Positions 41,800 through 49,420 of a stretch of DNA of 64,000 nucleotides are shown in pieces (positions within the stretch are counted from its first letter, which is position 1; each line of letters starts with the position of its first letter). Both the position numbers and the translations under genes were made by a program. The notes under the pieces were generated by a model that was given only the letters and a program-made list of their open reading frames with translations, was not told the DNA's origin and did no database searches. Source of the DNA: Vibrio sp. UBA2441 (GTDB lineage: Bacteria > Pseudomonadota > Gammaproteobacteria > Enterobacterales > Vibrionaceae); the NCBI GenBank assembly GCA_002342685.1, contig DDQN01000093.1:1-64000 (forward strand), in the 5' to 3' direction.

Positions 41800-43974
41800 T
41801 TAATTGTTTATTTTAGCGGTATTAGATGTTTTAACTGCTAGCGCATTAGCCAACTCATGCAATTCTGGAAGCATTTGGTATATTAAGTGTAATTGTTGCA
41901 GAACCATTCTTGCAGAGTCATCTTCGCTCTCTTGCCATTGTATAAATCGTGTCTCGATTAAGCTGCTATCAAGCGTATCAAAACGAGACTGACAATCGTT
42001 GTTGAGTTGTTGACTTAACGCATCTAAATGAATATGTATTTCTCTGTGGGCATCAAGTATTAACTGGTGAGTAACGCCGTTATCAATGCGAGTCCTGTGG
42101 GCTCCTAACGCAGAAATATAACTAAGCATTGCGTGATTTAAGGTCAAAAATCGAAAGCTCGCATCGGTTGCGGCTTGATAACGGCCTGGTTCCATAAGCA
42201 TATTGTTAATTGCAGAGCTTAAAAGAGCGCCTTGATTGTGCGAATTTCTACGGGAAATACGATATTGAAGGTCATTTTTTTTGCCTATTCTATACTGGCC
42301 AATTATGAGCGCCAGATAGTGTTTATTGGAGGTGACAGAGTCAGCCATAACTTTGTGCAGGCGTTTAGATTGCCAGTCGGGCAGGATAAAGGTCACGGCC
42401 AATACCGCTAAAAAACAGCCAATTACAGTATCAGTAAGCCTCGGTATTACTACAGCGTATCCTTCACCTAACTGGTTAAAACATAGCAACACAAGCACCG
42501 TTATGAATGCGGTCGCGTAACTATAGTTGTTCACCCTGAAGGCAAAAAATGCGACACCAGAAACTATAATGAGAAATAGTTGGCTTGTAGATGATGGGAA
42601 TATAAACAGAAGTAAAACGCCGGCTAAAAGTCCACCGATGGTACCAATTACGCGAGAGGTCAGCTTTTGTTTTGTCGCACTGTAATTGGGCTGACATACA
42701 AACAAAGTCGTCAATAATATCCAATAACCCCGCTCTATGTCGAAAAGCTGAATGATGCCGTAACCAATGGTAAGTGCGACTGAGAGCCTAATAGCATGCC
42801 GGAACAGTAGCGATGAGGGGGTAAGATTAACTTTAACTCTTTGCCACATTGCTGTGATCGTATGAACTTCATTATCTTGCAATATATCGTCATCATTTTC
42901 AGACAAGGCGTCTGGGTTATTGACGTTTGATAATTGTTCTTCAACCGTAGCAAGATTATTAAACAGGTATTTTAGCTGAGGCACTAATGCTTGCCATTCA
43001 GGGAGCGATGATTGCTCTATATAATGGATAGAACTACTAAGTTCATTTAATGCCCGCTTTGACAATGGATTATGTTCGTAGCTGGTGCCTAATTTTATTG
43101 ATCTAGCGATGTCGCGGCATGACTGAGATTGCGTTTCGAGTAGATATTTAAAACGAAACATAATGTCGGAATGCTTAAAAGATTCGCCAAGATCCTGATA
43201 GCGGTAATGGCTGGAACTGATTCTTTCATGAATGTCCTGAGCTAAAAAGTAGATCTTTAAAAACCGATCACTTGGTCCGTCGACCTGACCACGTTTAGAG
43301 CGAGCAAGAAATGTTGCCTTGCACTGATTAAGCGCGCTAACCGTATTTGCATTGAGCCTGGCTTCATTAATTCTATGTGGTTGAGGTATAAGGCCTGAAA
43401 CTGGATGGAAAAGTGCTCGCTTAGCATCGAAATAAAGAGATAACTCTTTAAATACAACAGAGAGACTCTGTTGGACAGGTTGCATTGGCTTCATTGAGTA
43501 CCAAGCAATAGATAAAATAAAATACCAAGCGCATCCGCTGAGTAATAAGATAGGTTGATACCATAAGTTGGTGCTCTGATGCGCTCCTAGCATGGTATAG
43601 ATGGCGATGAGTAACGAGCCGAAAGCAATTTTAGCGTATCTGGGGCCAATAGCACCAAGCATGACGAATGAAACCGTAGAACAAAACAGACCCAAAGCGA
43701 AGAATAATGGTTTATTAAAAAGAACTTCGATGGAGAATGTGGCAATTGCAAAGCAGATGAGTGCTAAAACTTGAGCTTTTATCCGGCCTTTAAAATTGTC
43801 GTCCGATTCGGTTAATGCAGCAGCAATTACACCTAATATAAGTGGTGTGATAATTTTAAAATCTTGTAATACCCAAGCTGGAGTGGTGACGCCTAATAGT
43901 GCGAATAATATCAGCGTACTATAGTTAATGGCTGAATTTGCCCAAAAATGACGAAAGTTGAAGGTAATCTGCAC
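41800..43974 (-). CDS. yccS: YccS/YhfK family inner membrane protein (FUSC)
   Basis: This 724-residue protein belongs to the YccS group of fusaric-acid-resistance-like membrane proteins. It has an N-terminal set of about six membrane helices (residues 12-165), a long cytoplasmic region (170-390), a second set of six helices (about 395-525, with GYWILLTTLFVCQPNYSATKQKL, a hallmark) and a soluble C-terminus. These proteins are thought to export aromatic or other acids, but YccS itself has no proven substrate. Length and domain duplication are normal. Confidence 0.9.
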   Translation of the reverse strand: MQITFNFRHFWANSAINYSTLILFALLGVTTPAWVLQDFKIITPLILGVIAAALTESDDNFKGRIKAQVLALICFAIATFSIEVLFNKPLFFALGLFCSTVSFVMLGAIGPRYAKIAFGSLLIAIYTMLGAHQSTNLWYQPILLLSGCAWYFILSIAWYSMKPMQPVQQSLSVVFKELSLYFDAKRALFHPVSGLIPQPHRINEARLNANTVSALNQCKATFLARSKRGQVDGPSDRFLKIYFLAQDIHERISSSHYRYQDLGESFKHSDIMFRFKYLLETQSQSCRDIARSIKLGTSYEHNPLSKRALNELSSSIHYIEQSSLPEWQALVPQLKYLFNNLATVEEQLSNVNNPDALSENDDDILQDNEVHTITAMWQRVKVNLTPSSLLFRHAIRLSVALTIGYGIIQLFDIERGYWILLTTLFVCQPNYSATKQKLTSRVIGTIGGLLAGVLLLFIFPSSTSQLFLIIVSGVAFFAFRVNNYSYATAFITVLVLLCFNQLGEGYAVVIPRLTDTVIGCFLAVLAVTFILPDWQSKRLHKVMADSVTSNKHYLALIIGQYRIGKKNDLQYRISRRNSHNQGALLSSAINNMLMEPGRYQAATDASFRFLTLNHAMLSYISALGAHRTRIDNGVTHQLILDAHREIHIHLDALSQQLNNDCQSRFDTLDSSLIETRFIQWQESEDDSARMVLQQLHLIYQMLPELHELANALAVKTSNTAKINN

Positions 43975-44316
43975 TGGTTCGGTCTAATTGATTCTAAAGG
44001 AAATAGTTGTTCAAATTATAGCGTGAATAGGGGTGAAATTCGTAAGGAAATCTACGTTCGATTTACAATAAATATAATGAAGTGATATAAACAGCATTTT
44101 GTCCGATGAAAAATTATGCTCATATTACATTGAGAAGTGATACATGATGATTTTTCAGTCCGCGTTAGTCATTCAGTACTATACGATGCGTCAATTATAA
44201 ATCTATAAACCCATCTTCGTTGGTTGAAACTAGCACCTTGAAGTTACTTGAGTATAATAAGTAGTCTAAGTTTATAGTTCAAAAGAACTATCCGATGAAA
44301 TGCAAAAAATACAGAA
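43975..44316. other. Divergent intergenic region yccS / helD
   Basis: This 342-base AT-rich gap lies between divergent genes. It must hold both promoters. No gene, terminator or recognisable operator is visible. Confidence 0.35.
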
Positions 44317-46401
44317 ATGAAAATGGAAACCATAGAGTTAAAAGCAACTAATTCTGCTCAGTTTTTTTTACAAGATGAATATAGACAAATAAACTTGGGC
44401 TCTGACAGGCTTTTCATTTCCTCTTCAGTTAGTGAAGAGCGTATCCCATTTTCTGTCTGGAATGGCAAGTTGACCGTTGAGCGTGGTCTCCTTTGGGGAT
44501 CGATTACGTTTTATTCACATTCGACTGATGGAAAAGCTATTGCATGGCACGTTCAGGGACTTCCTTGGTATCAATGTAAGAGCTTTGCACGTAGTGCTCT
44601 GAAAAAATATCAAACTTGGTATGAAGAGCAGTGTATTCAACTGAACAAATACTTGCCAATTTGGGTCGCTGAACTAGAGTTGCTTATCAAAAAGCCAGAG
44701 TATTTAGCCGATTCAAGCTTACTAGCATGGAAAGAAGTGGTTTCCCAACAGCTTGAGACGTTAAATATGTCACTTGAAGAGGCAAAACAAAAGATGCCTC
44801 AAGCGATGACTGCTGTTTCAATGTGGTTGGAAAAAACGGATCTACTTGTTGACGAAAGAAATGATCATTGGTTGGAACAGGAACGTCAAAACTGGACTGC
44901 TCTATTTAGTCAAATTGAATCGTCTCCTTTAAATCTGTCTCAACAGCAAGCTGCATTATTAAATAATGATTACAACTTGGTCCTTGCAGGTGCAGGAACA
45001 GGAAAAACAAGTGTATTGACATCACGTGTCTCTTATTTACTACAGAGTCGGCTAGCTCAAGCGGATGAATTGTTGTTATTGGCTTTTGGACGCGATGCTG
45101 CCAGAGAAATGCAAAACCGTTTGAACGATAAAATTGGTATATCTGCCGAAAAAGCCACCGTATGCACTTTTCATCAATTAGGTCTTCAAATACTCAAAAG
45201 TGTTGAGTCAGATGACATTATAGTCTCACCGCTGGCTACGGATGACAAATTAAGAAAATCGTGGTGCAGTGAATGGTTAAAGGCACACTGGGAAAATACG
45301 ACTAATTATAAGCGTTGGCAAAAACACCTTTCAAATTGGCCTATTGCTTACCTTAAGGGGGATGAAGAGTTAATAGGCCAGATAGAAAACCCTAAATTAA
45401 TAGCCTGGATAATGAAGCAGCTGGATCAGTTGTGCATGTGTCATTTGACGAAGAGAGAGTTGCAGCAAAATTTAATTGAACACTCAGATTATACACGCAT
45501 AAATAGTGAACTAGCTCTGGTATGGCCCTGTTATCAAGCATGGCAAAAAATGCTCAAAGAACAAGGGCATATTGATTTTTATACCATGATAACTAAGGCT
45601 ACAGCATATGTTAAATCGGGTAAATTTTCATCAAGTTGGCGTTATGTTATGGTTGATGAGTACCAAGATATTTCTCCTGACAGGTTAGCCTTACTTGAAA
45701 GTTTATCTGCTGGCAAAAATGCCAAAACGCAGGCGTCTTTGTTTGCTGTAGGTGATGATTGGCAGTCTATCTATCAATTCGCTGGCTCTGATGTCGATTT
45801 AACCATTGGATTTGCGGAGCGATTTCCAAGTTCGACGATTCACTTTCTGGATACCAGTTATCGATTCAACTCAATGATTGCAGAAGTGGCAAATCAATTT
45901 ATTCAGAAAAATCCAAATCAGATAGAAAAAGAGATCGAAAGTTACAAAGCGCAAAAACAGAAAGCCGTCTATGTTCTTCCAATGGTGCGTATGGAAAAGA
46001 CGCTGGATGAATTAAATCAAAAGCAAGAAAAACAAGTATCTGTATTGATATTGGGCCGAAATCACTACCATAAACCGACGCTGTTTACTGATTGGAAGAA
46101 ACGTTTTCCTAAGTTAGAACTGTCTTATATGACCTGCCATGGGAGTAAAGGCACGGAGTCTGACTATGTGTTTATTGTTGGGGTTGATGAAGGGCAATTT
46201 CCTTCAGTGGAGCGTCAGCCGCATTTAGACGCCGTTCTGACGGGGTCGTCTGAATGTTATCCATTTGCAGAAGAAAGACGGCTTTTTTATGTTGCACTAA
46301 CCCGAGCAAAAGAAAAGGTTTGGGTCGTTCATGGCAACTCGCCGTCTTGTTTCGTTCAGGAATTAATTAATGAAGATTACGCCATAGTGCAAAAGCGTTG
46401 A
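44317..46401 (+). CDS. helD: DNA helicase IV HelD
   Basis: HelD is a 3'-5' UvrD-family helicase that takes part in recombination and repair. The 694-residue product has a family-specific N-terminal region (1-205) and then the UvrD core: Walker A AGAGTGKTSVLTSRV near 225, a DEYQDIS Walker B near 445, GDDWQSIYQFAGSDVDLT (motif III) near 487, and motifs V-VI (MTCHGSKGTESDYVFIVG, EERRLFYVALTRAK) near the end. All key motifs look intact. Length is close to the E. coli enzyme. ATG at 44317 is followed by an in-frame ATG two codons on. Confidence 0.95.
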   Translation: MKMETIELKATNSAQFFLQDEYRQINLGSDRLFISSSVSEERIPFSVWNGKLTVERGLLWGSITFYSHSTDGKAIAWHVQGLPWYQCKSFARSALKKYQTWYEEQCIQLNKYLPIWVAELELLIKKPEYLADSSLLAWKEVVSQQLETLNMSLEEAKQKMPQAMTAVSMWLEKTDLLVDERNDHWLEQERQNWTALFSQIESSPLNLSQQQAALLNNDYNLVLAGAGTGKTSVLTSRVSYLLQSRLAQADELLLLAFGRDAAREMQNRLNDKIGISAEKATVCTFHQLGLQILKSVESDDIIVSPLATDDKLRKSWCSEWLKAHWENTTNYKRWQKHLSNWPIAYLKGDEELIGQIENPKLIAWIMKQLDQLCMCHLTKRELQQNLIEHSDYTRINSELALVWPCYQAWQKMLKEQGHIDFYTMITKATAYVKSGKFSSSWRYVMVDEYQDISPDRLALLESLSAGKNAKTQASLFAVGDDWQSIYQFAGSDVDLTIGFAERFPSSTIHFLDTSYRFNSMIAEVANQFIQKNPNQIEKEIESYKAQKQKAVYVLPMVRMEKTLDELNQKQEKQVSVLILGRNHYHKPTLFTDWKKRFPKLELSYMTCHGSKGTESDYVFIVGVDEGQFPSVERQPHLDAVLTGSSECYPFAEERRLFYVALTRAKEKVWVVHGNSPSCFVQELINEDYAIVQKR

Positions 46402-46527
46402 GCCGTTTTAGCATACGGATTCGCTCTATTGAATCGTTGTAATGACGCCGCATCGTAGAATGTTAGATAATCAAAGCCTTGTTCAAAGAAAAGTGAGCTA
46501 AAACTCATTTATCTTCATTATTTATTG

Positions 46528-46571
46528 AGCGAACACCTGTACGCTGATATTCTGGCGTACAGGTGTTCACC
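46528..46571 (+). promoter_or_regulatory. Two FabR-like operators forming a 14-bp inverted repeat upstream of the desaturase
   Basis: AGCGAACACCTGTACGCT (46528-46545) agrees, in reverse orientation, with the FabR palindrome as I recall it (AGCGTACA-N2-TGTTCGCT). A second, inverted copy lies at 46554-46571 (GGCGTACAGGTGTTCACC). Bases 46531-46544 and 46555-46568 are perfect reverse complements with a 10-base loop. FabR represses unsaturated fatty acid genes, so its presence before a desaturase gene makes sense. It may alternatively act as an mRNA hairpin. Confidence 0.6.
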
Positions 46572-46586
46572 CAATGGGCAAGTAAA

Positions 46587-47714
46587 ATGAAATCGAGTAA
46601 TAAACCACCATTAATTTGGCTTAATGTTTTTGTGTTCCTATTTAGTGGCGTGCTAGCACTGATAGCTGCACCAGTTTATGGCTATTATTATGGTTATGGC
46701 TGGGAGCATGCGTTGTGGTTTATAATCACTTTTAGCTTCTGTAATCTGTCCATTACTGCTGGTTATCATCGGTTATGGGCGCATAAAGCTTATCAGGCAC
46801 ACAGTTCACTACGTTTTGTCTACGCTATTGGTGGCGCTTTTGCTTTGCAAAATAGTGTGCTCCACTGGTCGTCAGATCATCGTCCTCATCATAAGTTTGT
46901 CGATAATAATGATAAAGACCCTTATTCAGCGAAACGTGGTTTCTGGTATTCCCATATAGGCTGGATGTTGAGAAACTACACGGAAGACACATACTCAGAT
47001 TACAGCAATTGTCGGGATCTTCAGAAAGATAAGATAGTTATGTGGCAGCACAAACATTATCTTGCTTTGGCATTAATCACCAATGTTGGTATAGCACTTT
47101 TACTGGGTGTTATTTACGGTGATATTGTTGGCATGTTGCTAATTGTGGGCGCATTGCGGTTGTTTTTAAGCCACCATTCTACGTTCTTCATTAACTCGTT
47201 AGCTCATATTTGGGGCTCGCAACCATATACCACTAAAAATACCGCCCGTGATAACGGCTTGCTTGCCTTTTTTACCTTTGGTGAGGGGTACCATAATTTT
47301 CATCATATCTTTGAAAGTGATTACCGAAACGGGATCCGTTGGTGGCAGTATGATCCAACCAAATGGTTGATTAAATGTTGTGCTTGGTTAGGTCTCGCAA
47401 AATCACTACGAGTGACACCTAAAATACGAATTGAAAAAGCTAAAGCGTTAGCATTACTAAGTAAAGCGACGATAAATGTGGAATCAATGCCAAATAGGCA
47501 GCAGTTGGCTTCTCGTCTTCAAGAAGAATTTGATTTATTGGTTGCAACCATGAGTGATTATTATGAATTTAAGAAGAAACTCATAGAAGGTAAAAAAGAA
47601 ACGATTGTGAAACGTTATGAGCACTCTTTAGTAAGAACGGAATATGAGCAGATCAAGATTCGGTTTTATCAACAACGAGATTCTTGGAATCATTTAGTAA
47701 AACAGTATGCGTAG
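46587..47714 (+). CDS. Membrane fatty acid (acyl-CoA delta-9 type) desaturase
   Basis: This di-iron membrane enzyme inserts a double bond in fatty acyl chains. The product has four to five membrane helices and the three histidine boxes: HRLWAH near residue 60, HRPHH near 97, and HNFHH near 235. That is the complete di-iron ligand set of the stearoyl-CoA desaturase family. A Lys/Glu-rich C-terminal 90-residue extension follows. ATG at 46587 is preferred because a GTG at 46563 would lie inside the FabR-like site. A terminator shared with mgsA follows. It offers O2-dependent unsaturated fatty acid synthesis or remodelling. Confidence 0.9.
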   Translation: MKSSNKPPLIWLNVFVFLFSGVLALIAAPVYGYYYGYGWEHALWFIITFSFCNLSITAGYHRLWAHKAYQAHSSLRFVYAIGGAFALQNSVLHWSSDHRPHHKFVDNNDKDPYSAKRGFWYSHIGWMLRNYTEDTYSDYSNCRDLQKDKIVMWQHKHYLALALITNVGIALLLGVIYGDIVGMLLIVGALRLFLSHHSTFFINSLAHIWGSQPYTTKNTARDNGLLAFFTFGEGYHNFHHIFESDYRNGIRWWQYDPTKWLIKCCAWLGLAKSLRVTPKIRIEKAKALALLSKATINVESMPNRQQLASRLQEEFDLLVATMSDYYEFKKKLIEGKKETIVKRYEHSLVRTEYEQIKIRFYQQRDSWNHLVKQYA

Positions 47715-47727
47715 CCATAGGCTTTAT

Positions 47728-47763
47728 AAAAAAACCAGCATATAGAATATGCTGGTTTTTTTT
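47728..47763. terminator. Bidirectional terminator between desaturase and mgsA
   Basis: CCAGCATAT (47735-47743) and ATATGCTGG (47747-47755) form a perfect stem with loop AGA. It is preceded by A8 and followed by T8, so it works on both strands for the two convergent genes. Confidence 0.92.
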
Positions 47764-47816
47764 CGTTTAGTTTTTACTTTAAGATAATGAAAAATTAACT
47801 CAAGGCAAAAGCGATG

Positions 47817-48272
47817 TTATGTTCGGTCTGCTAAGTAGGAAGCGTAATCTGGAATTTCAATGACCACTTCGTCTTCAAGTAGTTTGGACTCAAATAAGAA
47901 CTTTGCTGATGAACGATTGGTTGCGATTGGAATGTTCCATACGCTTGCAATGCGTAATAGAGCTTTTACGTCTGGGTCATGAGGAACTGCATTTAATGGA
48001 TCCCAGAAGAAGATCATCATATCGATTTTACCTTCCGCAATAAGTGCGCCAATTTGTTGATCTCCCCCCATAGGGCCACTGATCATACTTTTAATGGCTA
48101 GCCCTGTCTCTTTGCTCAGCATTGAACCAGTTGTTCCTGTGGCATACAGGAAGTGCTTTTGTAGTTTTTCTTTATTTTCTACAACCCAACGTAAAAGTTC
48201 AGGTTTGTAGTGATCGTGAGCAACTAAAGCAATATGTTTGTGAGCAGGAATGGTTCTGGTGGTTATTTTCAT
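47817..48272 (-). CDS. mgsA: Methylglyoxal synthase MgsA
   Basis: MgsA converts dihydroxyacetone phosphate to methylglyoxal and phosphate, a bypass of lower glycolysis. The 151-residue product has the E. coli catalytic residues at the same numbers: Asp71 in GPMGGDQQIG, His98 and Asp101 in NAVPHDPDVKALL. It also has the phosphate-binding ATGTTG near residue 44. Length matches the family. It is a single gene ending at a strong bidirectional terminator. Confidence 0.96.
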   Translation of the reverse strand: MKITTRTIPAHKHIALVAHDHYKPELLRWVVENKEKLQKHFLYATGTTGSMLSKETGLAIKSMISGPMGGDQQIGALIAEGKIDMMIFFWDPLNAVPHDPDVKALLRIASVWNIPIATNRSSAKFLFESKLLEDEVVIEIPDYASYLADRT

Positions 48273-48341
48273 TATGTAATCCGTTTATTTATAAATCTTA
48301 TCTATCTGGAACAACACACTTATACCCAGCCAACTTTCTTT

Positions 48342-49337
48342 TTATTCAGTACCAACACTAAAAATAGGCCTGAAGTTAGAGGGAGACAACGATTGTTCTA
48401 TGATGGTTCTATCTAATGAGTCTGGAGTTAATGGTTCAATTATTGGCGACAACTGTTTGTTATAGCTATTACCTTGTAAATAACTACTGGCTTGTTGTAT
48501 TGAAAGCTTTCCTTGCAAAGCCATTTTATCTGTTGGCGCAAATAGTACTTTATTTCGTAAAATACCACGATAAACACCGTGGCTTAAATAGGTAGAAATC
48601 AATCCAATGTCACGATTCTTAAGAGAAACACGAGTTTCACTTATGGCAGCCTCGATCGCAACGGCACTACCGACAATGTAATCAATGTTAGGGACTTCAA
48701 AAACTTCTTGGATTAAGTTTCTCTGTAGTTCCTTATCGTTATCCGCCCAAAATGTACGCATAATCACCACATCCGAGTTTTCGATGGCATCGTAAAAGCC
48801 TTGGGTCGACGGTTTGGTGCCTCCGCTGGTCTTTGGACCCGGAAGCCAAGCGACTCTGACAGTGCCTGAATTTGTCGGGTGTTTTTTTGCTAAATATTCG
48901 CCTGCGTAGTATCCCATCCAATACCAATCAACACCGACTTGACCCGCAAAGTTTTCGCGATCAGCCTCGCCGATAATCAAATTATTTACGGTAGAGAATA
49001 ATGGAATATTCCCAACCAACTCTGGCAATTTGTTCAGGTAGGCGTCTGGAGATACAGTCCCTAAAATAATGGCATCAGCGCCCCATAACCGACAGTCTAT
49101 TAGTTGCTGTTTTTGTTTGTTGATATTTGGATAGCCGCCTGATTCATACACCTTCAAATGTAAACCCTGTTCTTCAGCTTCTTTTACCATGCCATAGTTA
49201 ACTGAAATCCAGTATGAATCTTTCAGGTGTGGGTAGATGGCGCAAACTTTTTGCGAAGCAATGGCCTGATTAGGAAAAACCACAAATATGGAGATGAAGA
49301 TGGGTAATATAAAAGTTACATGTTTTAGGTATAACAT
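48342..49337 (-). CDS. torT: TorT-type periplasmic binding protein
   Basis: TorT detects trimethylamine N-oxide in the periplasm and partners the sensor kinase TorS. The 331-residue precursor has a signal peptide (about 1-27) and a type I periplasmic-binding fold with KVCAIYPHLKDSYWISVNYGMVKEAEEQG at the start. QVGVDWYWMGYYAGEYLAK and PGPKTSGGTKPSTQGFYDAI match TorT as recalled. It is divergent from torS with an 83-base gap. No torR or TMAO reductase operon is in view, unlike the compact enterobacterial locus. Confidence 0.88.
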   Translation of the reverse strand: MLYLKHVTFILPIFISIFVVFPNQAIASQKVCAIYPHLKDSYWISVNYGMVKEAEEQGLHLKVYESGGYPNINKQKQQLIDCRLWGADAIILGTVSPDAYLNKLPELVGNIPLFSTVNNLIIGEADRENFAGQVGVDWYWMGYYAGEYLAKKHPTNSGTVRVAWLPGPKTSGGTKPSTQGFYDAIENSDVVIMRTFWADNDKELQRNLIQEVFEVPNIDYIVGSAVAIEAAISETRVSLKNRDIGLISTYLSHGVYRGILRNKVLFAPTDKMALQGKLSIQQASSYLQGNSYNKQLSPIIEPLTPDSLDRTIIEQSLSPSNFRPIFSVGTE

Positions 49338-49420
49338 CTGCTTATAGGCTATTGCGAATCACTAGATAAAATATATCCTATTCAGTTAAAGTTAAGAAGT
49401 ATTCATTTCAAGGTTTCATT

